DNA of 28,450 bases from CAZTAK01 sp964611585 (GCA_964611585.1 CAZTAK010000037.1:1-28450), one strand, 5' to 3'. Positions 1 to 8,592 are shown, counted from the first letter of the stretch. The notes: generated from the letters alone by a model not told the origin. Program-made: numbers and translations.

Positions 1-48
<48 letters not shown>

Positions 49-142
49 GCACCATTGAGATCAACGCTCTTTCGGCCTCGGGCCGTTGGGCGTTGAGGGG
101 CGGATCAACCGATGGCCGACCGCGCCCCGTCCTTGACCGCCA

Positions 143-171
143 TATATGGATCACTCGCAACCGAGGGTCAA
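143..171 (-). promoter_or_regulatory. candidate sigma70-type promoter for tRNA-Lys
   Basis: On the minus strand a TTGACC (-35, 171-166) is followed after 17 nt by CATATA (-10, 148-143). The nearest gene in that direction is tRNA-Lys, about 90 nt downstream. The -10 overlaps a 10-bp palindrome CCATATATGG at 140-149. The match to consensus and the gap between rodA and the tRNA support this, but no transcription start is known. Confidence 0.45.
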
Positions 172-218
172 CGTGCACACCACGGTTGCGGCGTCCGGTG
201 GGCCGGCAGGGGAAGCAG

Positions 219-239
219 GCGGGGCGCGGTCGGCCCCGC
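219..239 (-). terminator. GC-rich hairpin after rodA, possible terminator
   Basis: A perfect 7-bp inverted repeat (GCGGGGC / GCCCCGC, 7-nt loop) lies 11 nt past the rodA stop codon. There is no T-run after it, so it is not a classical intrinsic terminator. It may stabilise the 3' end of the rod operon transcript or assist termination. Confidence 0.3.
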
Positions 240-249
240 GGCGCGCGGC

Positions 250-1398
250 CTAGGGCGTCTCCAGGCCCGGCTTGCGCGGCACCGGCAGGTCGCGGTGGAT
301 CGCCACGCTCAACACCAGGCCGAAGCTCAGCATGATCGTTACCATCGCCGTGCCGCCATAGGAAATCAGCGGCAACGGCACGCCCACGACCGGCACCAGG
401 CCCATCACCATGGCAACGTTGATGAAGACGTACAAAAAGAATGTCGCCGTCATGCCCATCGCCAGCAGGCGGCCGAACTGGCTGCGGGCCTTGATCGCAA
501 TCACGAAACCGAGTCCGAGGATGGCCGTGTAGAGGGAGAGCAGCAGCAGGCTGCCCGTCAGCCCCAGTTCTTCGGCAAGGGTGGTAAAAATGAAGTCGGT
601 CTGTTTCTCCGGCAGGAAGCTGAGCTGGCTCTGAGTACCAAGCAGGAACCCCTTGCCCCAGATACCGCCCGAACCAAGCGCGATCTTGGATTGCAGAATG
701 TGATAGCCGGCACCCAAGGGATCGCGTTCCGGGTCCAGGAACGTCAGGATGCGATCTTGCTGATATCCGTGCAGAAAATCCCACCCCAGCGGAATCGCCG
801 CCGCCGCCGCCACCAAGGTCGCAGCAAACAACCACCAGCGCGCGCCCGCCAACCACACCACCATCGCCGCGCCCGCCAGCAGCAGAATCGCGGTGCCGAG
901 ATCGGGTTCGCGCAGCACCAGGATGGCCGGTGCCGCCGCCAGCGCCGCCGGCACGATCAGCCAGCGCAATTTTCCAACGTCCTCGGGCGCAAGGCTGTGA
1001 AAGTAGCGCGCCAACGCCAGCACCAGCGCAATCTTCATCAGCTCCGACGGCTGGAGAGTGAACGGCCCGAGATCGACCCAGCGCTGCGCGCCCTGGCCGG
1101 TCGTTCCCACCAGGTCCACAACCACCAGCAACAAAAGCGCCACGCCATAGAACGGATAGGCGAGCCGTAGCCACAGACGGAGATCGATAAAGGCAACCGC
1201 GATCATCAGCGTCAAACCGATACCAAAGCGCACCATCTGCCGCGACACCCACGGATCAATGCTGCCGCCCGCCACCGAGTACAGCATCGCAAAGCCGAAA
1301 CCCGTGGTCACGCACACCAGCAGGATCAGCCCCCAACTGGTGTTGCGAAGCTTTTGCCCAAAGGTGAGTTCCGGGTTGGGATCGCCGAGAACGGTCAT
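250..1398 (-). CDS. rodA: Rod shape-determining protein RodA, SEDS peptidoglycan glycosyltransferase
   Basis: RodA polymerises lipid II into glycan strands in the lateral wall and works with the PBP2 transpeptidase encoded just upstream. The 382-residue protein is almost entirely hydrophobic segments (about ten helices). It has the SEDS signature QPSELMK at residues 116-122 and an Asp at 268 in EKQTDFIF, the position matching the catalytic Asp of E. coli RodA. The ATG lies 3 nt after the mrdA stop, so the two are probably translated from one mRNA. The length is normal for the family. FtsW is the paralogue to exclude; the mreBCD-mrdA context settles it as RodA. Confidence 0.96.
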   Translation of the reverse strand: MTVLGDPNPELTFGQKLRNTSWGLILLVCVTTGFGFAMLYSVAGGSIDPWVSRQMVRFGIGLTLMIAVAFIDLRLWLRLAYPFYGVALLLLVVVDLVGTTGQGAQRWVDLGPFTLQPSELMKIALVLALARYFHSLAPEDVGKLRWLIVPAALAAAPAILVLREPDLGTAILLLAGAAMVVWLAGARWWLFAATLVAAAAAIPLGWDFLHGYQQDRILTFLDPERDPLGAGYHILQSKIALGSGGIWGKGFLLGTQSQLSFLPEKQTDFIFTTLAEELGLTGSLLLLSLYTAILGLGFVIAIKARSQFGRLLAMGMTATFFLYVFINVAMVMGLVPVVGVPLPLISYGGTAMVTIMLSFGLVLSVAIHRDLPVPRKPGLETP

Positions 1399-1401
1399 GG
1401 C

Positions 1402-3282
1402 TCAACCCTCCCGTGCCGGCGCGGCGGCGGGCGCGTTCCCGGCGAGCGGTTCGCGGCGGGCGCGTTCGGCATCGAGCCGTTGCGCCTCGATCAGAATATC
1501 GCGCGCAACGGGTGCGGCCACAGAGGACCCCGACCCGCCGTGTTCGACCACCACCGAGATCGCGAATCGCGGCGCCGCCACCGGCGCAAAGGCCACAAAC
1601 AGGGCGTGGTCGCGCTCGCCCCAGGGCCGCTCGGCGTTCTTGAGAACCCGTGTTTCGCGCTCTGCGCGGGTGATGCGCCGTACCTGCGAGGTGCCGGTTT
1701 TTCCCGCCAGCGCCAACGCCGGGTCTTCGATCCGCGTCCGAAAGGCGGTGCCGCGCGGGGTATTGGAAACCTGGTTCATGCCTTCGAGCACGATGGCGAG
1801 GGCGCGGCGGTTGATCCCGAGCGGCGGCGGCGGAACCTCGGGCGCAGAATCGGCCGGCAAGATCAGTCGCGGGGCAACCGCATTTGCACCGTTGGCGACG
1901 CGCGCCACCATCACCGCAAGTTGCAACGGCGTCGCCAGGACGAATCCTTGGCCGATGCCGGTCACGAGCGTTTCGCCCTGTTGCCACGGAACGCCCAATG
2001 TCGCCAGCTTCCAGGCTTTGGTCGGCACGACACCGGCCTGCTCGCCGCGCAAGCCGATGCCAGTGCGCTGACCGAGGCCGAGACGCCCGGCCATTGCGGC
2101 GATGCGGTCGACGCCAACCTTGAGGGCGATGTCATAGAAATAGACATCGCACGACTGCTGGATCGCCTGCAGCAGGTCGAGCCGGCCGTGGCCCGTGCGT
2201 TTCCAGCAGTGGAACGTGTGATTGCCGAGTTCGATCTTTCCGCTACAAAATACTTCGTGCTCGGGCGTAATCGCGCCACTTTCCAAGGCCGCCAGCGCCA
2301 CCGCCAGCTTGAACGTAGACCCCGGCGGATAGCGCCCGGCAATGGCCTTGTTGAGAAGCGGCTTGAACGGATTCTGCATCCACTCGTTCCACTGCGCCTG
2401 CGAGAGGCTGGTATTGAAGGCCTGCGGATCGAAACCCGGCGCCGAAACCATCGCAAGTACGTCGCCGGTATGGATATCGAGCACCACAGCCGAAGCGCTG
2501 TCTTCGCCGAGGCGCCGCCGGGCGAACAACTGAAGCTCCGCATCGAGCGTGAGACGGACATCGGCGCCGGATTGTCCCTCGTTGCGGGCCAGTTCGCGGA
2601 TGACCCGGCCATAGGCGTTGACCTCGACACGGCTGACGCCGGCCTTGCCGCGGAGAGTATCTTCCTGGATTTTTTCGATGCCGCTCTTGCCGATGCGGTA
2701 GCCCGGCAGCCCCAGCACGGGATTGCCGTCGAGATCGTCCTCCGCGACCGCACCGACATAGCCCACGGCATGGGCCATCGGCTCGCCCAGCGGGTAGTGG
2801 CGCGATTCGCCGATGTCGGGCTGGATTCCGGGAAGATCGGGGCTGTTGATGTTGATGCGTGCAAATTCTTCCCACGAAAGATTTTCCGCGACCGTTACCG
2901 GAACGAACGGCCGCCGCCGCGCCACCTCGCGCAGCACTTTGGTTTTTTCGTAGTCGGTCAGCGGGATTATCTTTTCAAGCGCATTCAACGTCGCCTCGAC
3001 GCTTTCCGCCTGTTCGGCGATCAGAACGACGCGGTAATTCTGTTGATTGGTCGCAAGTTCGATTCCGAACCGGTCGAGAATGCGGCCGCGGTGCGGCAGC
3101 AGCAGGCGCATATTGATGCGGTTTTCGTCGGCCAGCATCTTGTACTGGTCGGATTGCACCACCTGAAGGTAATAGAGCCGGCCCACCAGCCCCGCCATCA
3201 ACCCGCCCTGAATACCGCCCAGGACGACCGCGCGCCGGGTAAAGACCTTGCCGTGCAGCGCTTCGCGTTTGTCGTTCCGCAT
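1402..3282 (-). CDS. mrdA: Penicillin-binding protein 2, elongasome DD-transpeptidase
   Basis: PBP2 crosslinks new peptidoglycan for cell elongation. It is anchored in the inner membrane with its catalytic domain in the periplasm. The 626-residue protein has a short cytoplasmic N-terminus and one membrane segment at about 18-40. The dimerisation (pedestal) region has the PHRGRILDR motif at 63-71. The transpeptidase domain carries all three active-site motifs: STFK at 322-325, SCD at 377-379 and KTG at 528-530. The SxD form of motif 2 is typical of PBP2 rather than PBP3. The C-terminal tail is rich in Ala, Pro and Arg. The start is 4 nt after the mreD stop. Confidence 0.96.
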   Translation of the reverse strand: MRNDKREALHGKVFTRRAVVLGGIQGGLMAGLVGRLYYLQVVQSDQYKMLADENRINMRLLLPHRGRILDRFGIELATNQQNYRVVLIAEQAESVEATLNALEKIIPLTDYEKTKVLREVARRRPFVPVTVAENLSWEEFARININSPDLPGIQPDIGESRHYPLGEPMAHAVGYVGAVAEDDLDGNPVLGLPGYRIGKSGIEKIQEDTLRGKAGVSRVEVNAYGRVIRELARNEGQSGADVRLTLDAELQLFARRRLGEDSASAVVLDIHTGDVLAMVSAPGFDPQAFNTSLSQAQWNEWMQNPFKPLLNKAIAGRYPPGSTFKLAVALAALESGAITPEHEVFCSGKIELGNHTFHCWKRTGHGRLDLLQAIQQSCDVYFYDIALKVGVDRIAAMAGRLGLGQRTGIGLRGEQAGVVPTKAWKLATLGVPWQQGETLVTGIGQGFVLATPLQLAVMVARVANGANAVAPRLILPADSAPEVPPPPLGINRRALAIVLEGMNQVSNTPRGTAFRTRIEDPALALAGKTGTSQVRRITRAERETRVLKNAERPWGERDHALFVAFAPVAAPRFAISVVVEHGGSGSSVAAPVARDILIEAQRLDAERARREPLAGNAPAAAPAREG

Positions 3283-3286
3283 GACG

Positions 3287-3799
3287 CTAGGGCCGTACCG
3301 TCAGACGCCGGAACCGAATGAACGCCCAGGTCAGCACTGGATACATGGCGATGGTAAGGCCGGCCTGAACGGCAACCGCGCCGGGCTGGACGATGGCGCC
3401 GACATAGACCGAACCCAGGAACCAGATGGTCAGAAACGCGGCTGGCGCCACCAGCGCGAAGCCAAGCCACTCCATCGCAAAGATGCGGCCCAGAAAGAAC
3501 CCCCGTTGCGACGACAGTACCGCATGCAAAACAAGAAAGACGAACGCGTAAAGCCCGGGCGGTCCGCCCGACAGAATATCCTGGAACAAGCCGAGGGCGA
3601 AGGCGGCCGGTGCCGGCAACAGGTCGGGCCTGTGGATCGCCCAGAAATAGACCGCCATCAGCGCCAATGGCGGCATTACCAGCGCCGCGTTGGGCACTCT
3701 GAACGGCAATAGGGTCAGAAACACCAGCGCGAGCGTCAACAACCCGGGCGTCGCGTTGCGGCCAAATCTGGCGGCGCGTGCCGTGACGTTCGGGGTCAT
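3287..3799 (-). CDS. mreD: Rod shape-determining protein MreD
   Basis: MreD is a small integral membrane protein that binds MreC in the elongasome. The chosen ATG at 3799 overlaps the mreC stop codon as ATGA, a common coupling signal, and gives 170 residues, the usual length. The same frame is open further upstream into mreC, but that extension is Arg-rich non-homologous sequence. The protein has about five hydrophobic segments starting near residue 19, with the family-like stretch LGLFQDILSGGPPGLYAFVF near the middle. Sequence is poorly conserved in this family, so gene order contributes to the call. Confidence 0.92.
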   Translation of the reverse strand: MTPNVTARAARFGRNATPGLLTLALVFLTLLPFRVPNAALVMPPLALMAVYFWAIHRPDLLPAPAAFALGLFQDILSGGPPGLYAFVFLVLHAVLSSQRGFFLGRIFAMEWLGFALVAPAAFLTIWFLGSVYVGAIVQPGAVAVQAGLTIAMYPVLTWAFIRFRRLTVRP

Positions 3800-4749
3800 C
3801 GGAATACACCGTCTACCGGCATCTCGTTGGCTTGGCTTTCGCCGGTGGGTTGTTCGGGGTCGCGCGTCTCTACAGTGGTCTCGGGAATGGCCAATTCGTC
3901 GCCCGTCGGTGCGAGCCGCGGAAGCGAATAGCGAACGACCTGGACAAATTCGAGCCGGTGCCAATCAACGTACGGCTGCACCCGGACGGCACCATCCCGC
4001 ACCGAGGCCACGGTTCCCACCGGCATCCCCGGCGGCAGCATGCCGCCGTCACCCGAGGTAACGATGCGATCGCCGGGCGCGATCTGTGCCTGATTGGGCA
4101 GGAACACGATCTCCGGCCGTTCGGAGTTGTCGCCGCTGAGGACACCGCGCTGACGCGAAGCGTTTCCGATCACCGGCACCCGGCTGTTGAGATCGCTGAG
4201 CAGAAGCACCCTTGAGGAGCGCGATCCCACCGCCGTCACCCGGCCGACCAGTCCCAGCGCGTTGACAACGGCCTGGCCTTTGCGAACGCCGTCGCGGTGA
4301 CCGGCATTGAGCAGCACGGTACGCACGAACGGGGCACCCGAATCGGCAATGACCCGGGCCGAAATGAAGGTCGGAATGGCATCGGCCTTGACGCTGAGTT
4401 GGGCCCGGAACTGTGCATTTTCGGCGTCGAGCCGTCGCGCCGCGGCCTGCCATTGCAGGAGACGCAAATTCTCCTCGCGCAGCCGCGCCACCTCACTGCG
4501 CAAATACAAGAGATCGCTGATTTGAAGCGCCGCATTGTTGACCGCGGCGACCGGCCGCGAGGCCACATCGAAAACCGGCGCCACGAAATCGACGATGGCG
4601 ATGCGGGTGCTCTCGACCATTCTGTTGTCGAGCCGGCCCAAAAACATCAACCCGAAGGCCGCCGCCACCAGCAGCGCAAAGGCAAATCGTTGCAGAAACG
4701 CCCGCACCGGCGCGGCGAGGCGAAGCACGTTGGGGCCGGGCGATCTCAC
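3796..4749 (-). CDS. mreC: Rod shape-determining protein MreC
   Basis: MreC is a bitopic periplasmic scaffold that links cytoplasmic MreB to PBP2 and RodA. The 317-residue protein has one N-terminal membrane segment (about 22-41), a coiled-coil region (about 78-118) with SEVARLREENLRLLQWQ, and two beta domains. These include the segment around GLVGRV and the SGDGGMLPPGMPVGTV block typical of MreC. The C-terminal 40 residues are acidic and Pro/Thr-rich and look disordered. It starts 71 nt downstream of the mreB stop codon, and its stop overlaps the mreD start. Confidence 0.96.
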   Translation of the reverse strand: MRSPGPNVLRLAAPVRAFLQRFAFALLVAAAFGLMFLGRLDNRMVESTRIAIVDFVAPVFDVASRPVAAVNNAALQISDLLYLRSEVARLREENLRLLQWQAAARRLDAENAQFRAQLSVKADAIPTFISARVIADSGAPFVRTVLLNAGHRDGVRKGQAVVNALGLVGRVTAVGSRSSRVLLLSDLNSRVPVIGNASRQRGVLSGDNSERPEIVFLPNQAQIAPGDRIVTSGDGGMLPPGMPVGTVASVRDGAVRVQPYVDWHRLEFVQVVRYSLPRLAPTGDELAIPETTVETRDPEQPTGESQANEMPVDGVFR

Positions 4750-4820
4750 TCGTCGCGCTCCGTGCGGCCTGGTCCCGATTGCAGTGTCACTGGCCTGTCC
4801 TTACCCAACCCGCAGGCGCC

Positions 4821-5861
4821 CTAGTACTGCTGGTAGAGGACGCCCCGCAGGGTCTTCAGTTCTTCGAGTGCGCGCCCGGTGCCGAGCGCGACGCAACTGA
4901 GCGGCTCGTCGGCAATGGAAATCGGCAGTTCGGTCGCGTTGCGCAATACAAGATCCAGATTCCCCAACAAGGCGCCGCCGCCGGTCATGATGATACCCTT
5001 GTCGACAATGTCGGCCGCCAGTTCGGGAGCGGTATGTTCCAGCGCCACTTTTACCGCCTCGATGATGGCACCGACCGGCTCGGAAAGGCTCTCGGCAATC
5101 TGGCGCTGGCTGATCAACAATTCCTTGGGAACCCCGTTCATCAGATCGCGGCCCTTGATCATCATCGAATCTCCGTTGCCGTCTTCGGGCGGGCATGCGG
5201 TCCCGATTTCGGTCTTGATCCGCTCGGCACTGGATTCGCCGACCAGAAGATTATGATTGCGGCGGATGTAACCGATGATGGCCTCGTCCATCTTGTCACC
5301 ACCGACGCGGACGCTGCGCGCATAGACGATGCCGCCGAGGCTGATCACGGCCACCTCGGTCGTGCCGCCACCGATATCGACCACCATCGACCCGGTTGGT
5401 TCGGTGACCGGCAGACCGGCGCCGATCGCCGCCGCCATCGGTTCCTCGATCAGGAACACCCGGCGGGCCCCGGCGCTTTCGGCCGATTCCTGGATCGCGC
5501 GGCGCTCGACCGCCGTCGATCCCGAGGGCACCGCAATAATGACTTGCGGACTCGCGAAACTGCGGCGGTTGTGCACCTTGGTGATGAAGTGCTTGATCAT
5601 CTCCTCGGCGATTTCGAAGTCAGCGATGACGCCGTCGCGCAACGGCCGGATCGCTTCGATGTTGCCGGGCGTCCGGCCCAGCATCATCTTGGCTTCGTCG
5701 CCGACCGCCAGAACCTGTTTCTTGCCGCGTATGTTGACGATGGCAACGACCGAGGGTTCGTTGAGTACGATTCCCCGCGATTTCACATAAACAAGCGTGT
5801 TCGCGGTCCCCAGGTCGATGGCCATGTCCGCTGACATCATGCCGAACAAGTTGGAAAACAT
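4821..5861 (-). CDS. mreB: Actin-like cell shape protein MreB
   Basis: MreB forms membrane-bound, nucleotide-dependent filaments that orient lateral wall synthesis. The 346-residue protein is full length. It has the first phosphate loop AIDLGTANT at 14-22, the second DIGGGTTE at 162-169, and the adenosine-site MTGGG in the last fifth. The N-terminus (MFSNLFGMMS) is short and hydrophobic, as in homologues that bind the membrane there. It leads the mre-mrd-rod cluster. A GAGG lies 7 nt before the ATG. A promoter may lie inside or before leuA, which is 54 nt upstream on the same strand. Confidence 0.98.
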   Translation of the reverse strand: MFSNLFGMMSADMAIDLGTANTLVYVKSRGIVLNEPSVVAIVNIRGKKQVLAVGDEAKMMLGRTPGNIEAIRPLRDGVIADFEIAEEMIKHFITKVHNRRSFASPQVIIAVPSGSTAVERRAIQESAESAGARRVFLIEEPMAAAIGAGLPVTEPTGSMVVDIGGGTTEVAVISLGGIVYARSVRVGGDKMDEAIIGYIRRNHNLLVGESSAERIKTEIGTACPPEDGNGDSMMIKGRDLMNGVPKELLISQRQIAESLSEPVGAIIEAVKVALEHTAPELAADIVDKGIIMTGGGALLGNLDLVLRNATELPISIADEPLSCVALGTGRALEELKTLRGVLYQQY

Positions 5862-5922
5862 AGGTTATGCCTCACACAGAGTTGGCGGCCCCGGCCCGCC
5901 CGGGACAGCCGCAGGTTATGCC
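5862..5922. repeat. 10-bp direct repeat spanning the leuA-mreB gap
   Basis: On the minus strand GGCATAACCT occurs twice, at 5922-5913 and 5871-5862. The first copy contains the leuA stop codon TAA; the second lies just before the mreB ATG. Between them is a GC-rich segment (CCCGGGCGGGCCGGGG) that could fold. The match is exact, but its role, if any, is unknown. Confidence 0.6.
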
Positions 5923-7469
5923 GACATCGCCTCGGGTGCCGACCTTTGCCGTTTATCCAGCAGTTTGTTGAGCGCGTTGACGTAGGCGCGTGCGCTCGCC
6001 ACCAGGGTGTCGGTGTCGGCGCCCTGGCCGTTGACGGAGCGCCCCGCCTCCTCGAGACGGACCGTAACTTCGGCCTGGGCATCGGTGCCCTTGGTGACCG
6101 CGTGAACTTGGTAGAGTTGCAGCCCGGCTTCGTGCGGGAACAATGCCTTGATCCCATTGAAGGTAGCATCGACGGGCCCGTCGCCGGTCGCCTGGGTCGC
6201 GTCGATCTTGCCGTCGATTTCGAGTTCGAGATCGGCGCTTGGCGGCCCCTTCGATCCGCAGATCACATAGAGTGAAACGAAACGGATGCGGTCATTGACG
6301 CGCACGACTTCGTCGTCGACCAGGGCCATGATGTCTTCGTCGTAAACGTCTTTCTTCTTGTCCGCCAAATCCTTGAAGCGCACGAAGGAATCTTCAACGG
6401 CATTGTCGCCGAGGTCGAAACCGAGTTCCTTCAGTTTCTTGCGGAAGGCGTGACGGCCCGAATGTTTGCCCAGCACCAGATTGGACTCGGCGAGCCCGAC
6501 TGATTTCGGCGTCATGATCTCATAGGTTCCGGCGTGCTTGAGAACGCCGTCCTGGTGGATTCCGGCTTCGTGGGCAAACGCATTGGCGCCGACAATGGCC
6601 TTGTTGTTCTGGACCAGAAATCCCGTCACCGCCGACACCAGGCGAGACGTCTTCATGATGTTCTCGGTCGCGATCCCGGTCGAATAGGGTATGGCGTCAC
6701 GGCGGGTTTTCAACGCCATGACGATTTCTTCCAGCGCCGCATTGCCGGCGCGCTCGCCCAGGCCGTTGATCGTGCATTCGATCTGGCGGGCGCCCGCGGC
6801 CACGCCGGCCAGCGAGTTGGCGACCGCAAGCCCGAGATCGTTGTGGCAATGGACCGAAACCACCGCCTTGTCGATGTTGGGAACCCGTTTGAGAAGCGTC
6901 TCGATCAGGGCGGAAAATTCAGACGGCACCGTGTACCCCACGGTGTCCGGAACATTGATGGTGCCCGCCCCCGCCTTGATCGCGCTTTCAATGACGCGGC
7001 ACAGGAAATCGATGTCCGACCGCGTGCCGTCCTCGCACGACCATTCGACATCGTCGCAATGATCGCGGGCGCGCGTCACGCTGTCGATTACCGCCTGATG
7101 AACTTCGTCCGGCGACATCTGGAGCTTGTATTCCATATGCAGCGGGCTGGTGGCGATGAAGGTGTGAATACGCTTTCGAGCCGCCGGCTTCAACGCCTCG
7201 GCGGCGCGGTCAATGTCTTTGCGGTCGGCGCGCGCGAGTCCACAAACGGTTGCCCGTTGGAGAATCTTGGAAACCTCGTGGACGGCTTCGAAATCGCCGT
7301 TCGAGGCAATCGGGAACCCGGCTTCGATGACATCGACGCCGAGGGATTCGAGCGCCTCGGCGATGCGCAGCTTTTCATCGAGATTCATCGAGGCGCCGGG
7401 CGACTGTTCGCCGTCGCGCAAGGTCGTATCGAATATTGTGACTCGGTCTGGGTTTGGCTTTTCGTTCAT
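5916..7469 (-). CDS. leuA: 2-isopropylmalate synthase
   Basis: LeuA condenses acetyl-CoA with 2-oxoisovalerate, the committed step to leucine, and is normally inhibited by leucine. The 517-residue protein has the HMGL-like TIM barrel with FDTTLRDGEQ at 13-22 (metal Asp14) and the metal ligands His207 and His209 in SVHCHNDLG. A linker and the C-terminal LeuA dimer/regulatory domain follow (about 370-510). The length and intact regulatory domain argue for the true synthase rather than homocitrate or citramalate synthase. It is oriented with the downstream rod operon, and a long untranslated stretch lies upstream. Confidence 0.96.
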   Translation of the reverse strand: MNEKPNPDRVTIFDTTLRDGEQSPGASMNLDEKLRIAEALESLGVDVIEAGFPIASNGDFEAVHEVSKILQRATVCGLARADRKDIDRAAEALKPAARKRIHTFIATSPLHMEYKLQMSPDEVHQAVIDSVTRARDHCDDVEWSCEDGTRSDIDFLCRVIESAIKAGAGTINVPDTVGYTVPSEFSALIETLLKRVPNIDKAVVSVHCHNDLGLAVANSLAGVAAGARQIECTINGLGERAGNAALEEIVMALKTRRDAIPYSTGIATENIMKTSRLVSAVTGFLVQNNKAIVGANAFAHEAGIHQDGVLKHAGTYEIMTPKSVGLAESNLVLGKHSGRHAFRKKLKELGFDLGDNAVEDSFVRFKDLADKKKDVYDEDIMALVDDEVVRVNDRIRFVSLYVICGSKGPPSADLELEIDGKIDATQATGDGPVDATFNGIKALFPHEAGLQLYQVHAVTKGTDAQAEVTVRLEEAGRSVNGQGADTDTLVASARAYVNALNKLLDKRQRSAPEAMSA

Positions 7470-7500
7470 CGGTTCGGGTCCTTCGGTCTCGGGTTGGCCT

Positions 7501-7552
7501 CAGTGCACGTCACTGTCCCCTGAAGGAGGCCGTCGCCGGACCCGTTCAGGGG
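7501..7552 (-). promoter_or_regulatory. Two adjacent hairpins in the leuA leader
   Basis: Going 5' to 3' on the minus strand, an 8-bp perfect stem CCCCTGAA/TTCAGGGG (7552-7545 with 7524-7517, 20-nt loop) is followed at once by a 5-bp stem CAGTG/CACTG (7515-7501). They end 31 nt before the leuA ATG. No T-run follows and I see no leader peptide with a run of leucine codons, so classical leucine attenuation is not shown. They could shape the leader RNA or be a protein site. Confidence 0.4.
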
Positions 7553-7693
7553 CGCCTAAGTCGAAGGACGCGAGTGCGGATGCGCGCCGCGGCGCGCGTG
7601 CGCAGACGCGGCAAACCGGCGAACCTGCCGGGAAATCCGATCCGGCCGTCCCCCCGGTGCCTGCCCGTTATCGTCCTATTCCTGACCGACAAA

Positions 7694-7710
7694 TTCATAA
7701 TGGCTATGAA
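7694..7710. promoter_or_regulatory. 17-bp palindrome, possible operator upstream of leuA
   Basis: TTCATA and TATGAA form a perfect 6-bp inverted repeat around the 5-nt spacer ATGGC, about 225 nt upstream of leuA in the AT-richest part of the gap. The size and symmetry suit a dimeric regulator, for instance of the LysR or Lrp type, but nothing identifies which. Confidence 0.4.
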
Positions 7711-8016
7711 TATCAAACCTTTGGTGGGCTCAATTCGAGTCCAACCTTGTAAAAATGGGTTAAGATGCAAACAATCAAGCGACAAACCCGCCTCGGCCTG
7801 CCGTTTTACGCTGTTTTCCGCGTTGTCTGCAACCGATTTGTGCGACCCCACGCCGGGCGCGGCCGGCGGTCCGCGAAATCAGCGGCTCGGTGTACGGCTC
7901 GGGCATTTCGATGCCGCGATTCGAACCCGCACGGCTCGGCTCCCTTTTTGACGGTGTTCAATTCTTTTCGGCGTCTGGTCCCAATTCCACCGGGTCCAAA
8001 TGCCTGTCACGGACCC

Positions 8017-8592
8017 TTAGAACCTAGAGTTCGCCTCTTTCAGGAATTCGATCTCGGCCGCGGTCGAAGGCCGCCCCAGAATCTCGTTGCGGTGGGGAAA
8101 CCGTCCGAAGCGGCGGATGATCTCGAGATGCCGGCGCGCCGATTCCTTCGCCTTGCGGTTGGGTTCGTCGTCGGGCAATGAATCGAACAGGGCGACCGCG
8201 CGGTACTGGTCCTCCAGATGTTCGCTGTGTTCGAACGGCAGATAGAGAAACCAACATTCGCACGGCGACGGGCCCTCATCGAACCCGCGGGCAAGCGCTG
8301 CCTCGGCGACAGCGTGAGCCTTGCCGTCGGTGGCGTAGGTTCGCGCCTCGCCCCGGAACAGATTACGCGGAAACTGGTCGAGCAGAATCAGCAGCGCGAG
8401 GCTGCCATCGGGCGTTTTCGCCCAGGCATCGTAGCCGCCGGTTGCGGCGTGTTCATAATCATCGAGAAAACGCGCGCGAATAGTGTCATCGAAGGCCGTG
8501 TCCTTGACGAACCATGCCTTGCGGTAGGCGCCGCGCTCGGGCGACCAAGGTTCGCCAAACCAGAAATCGAGAATATCGTCTGTGGCGGTCAT
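8017..8592 (-). CDS. DUF924 family protein
   Basis: This is a 191-residue soluble protein of the DUF924 family, which has an all-helical TPR-like fold and no established reaction. Family hallmarks are visible: ILDFWFGEPW near the start, LLILLDQFPRNLFRG in the middle, and FLYLPFEHSEHLEDQ followed by HLEIIRRFGRFPHRNEILGR. The ATG at 8592 fits the family start; an AAAGGTG lies 9 nt before it. The frame is open much further upstream, but only as the shadow of the membrane-protein gene there. It follows that gene by 35 nt and may be co-transcribed with it. Confidence 0.9.
   Translation of the reverse strand: MTATDDILDFWFGEPWSPERGAYRKAWFVKDTAFDDTIRARFLDDYEHAATGGYDAWAKTPDGSLALLILLDQFPRNLFRGEARTYATDGKAHAVAEAALARGFDEGPSPCECWFLYLPFEHSEHLEDQYRAVALFDSLPDDEPNRKAKESARRHLEIIRRFGRFPHRNEILGRPSTAAEIEFLKEANSRF

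Larger units (their letters stand above)
7470..8016. other. Intergenic region with no convincing gene
   Basis: This 547-base stretch between leuA and the DUF924 gene has open frames on both strands, but their products are Arg-rich and show no family features. It is locally AT-richer (7680-7770) than its neighbours. It holds two hairpins next to leuA, a 17-bp palindrome, three copies of CGGCTCGG (7883, 7895 and 7932), a hairpin GGCAT-TTCG-ATGCC (7902-7915) and an inverted repeat GGGTCC/GGACCC (7992-8016) just after the DUF924 stop codon. A long leuA leader or a small RNA is possible. Confidence 0.5.

Noticed and set aside
1354..3321. Long plus-strand open frame opposite mrdA
   Set aside because: It is the shadow of a gene with all PBP2 active-site motifs on minus; its own product is His/Arg-rich with no family pattern. 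The same holds for plus frames opposite mreB, leuA, ilvB, ilvC, hflC and thyX.
7546..7851. 101-codon open frame on minus upstream of leuA, considered as a gene or leader peptide
   Set aside because: The product is Arg-rich in its second half with no family features. It has no run of Leu, Ile or Val codons, and it runs through the palindrome and up to the hairpins.
7905..7935. Possible tRNA on the minus strand (GGTTCGAAT-like T loop)
   Set aside because: The bases flanking the T-loop-like sequence do not form a 5-bp stem, and no anticodon arm, D arm or acceptor stem fits around it.
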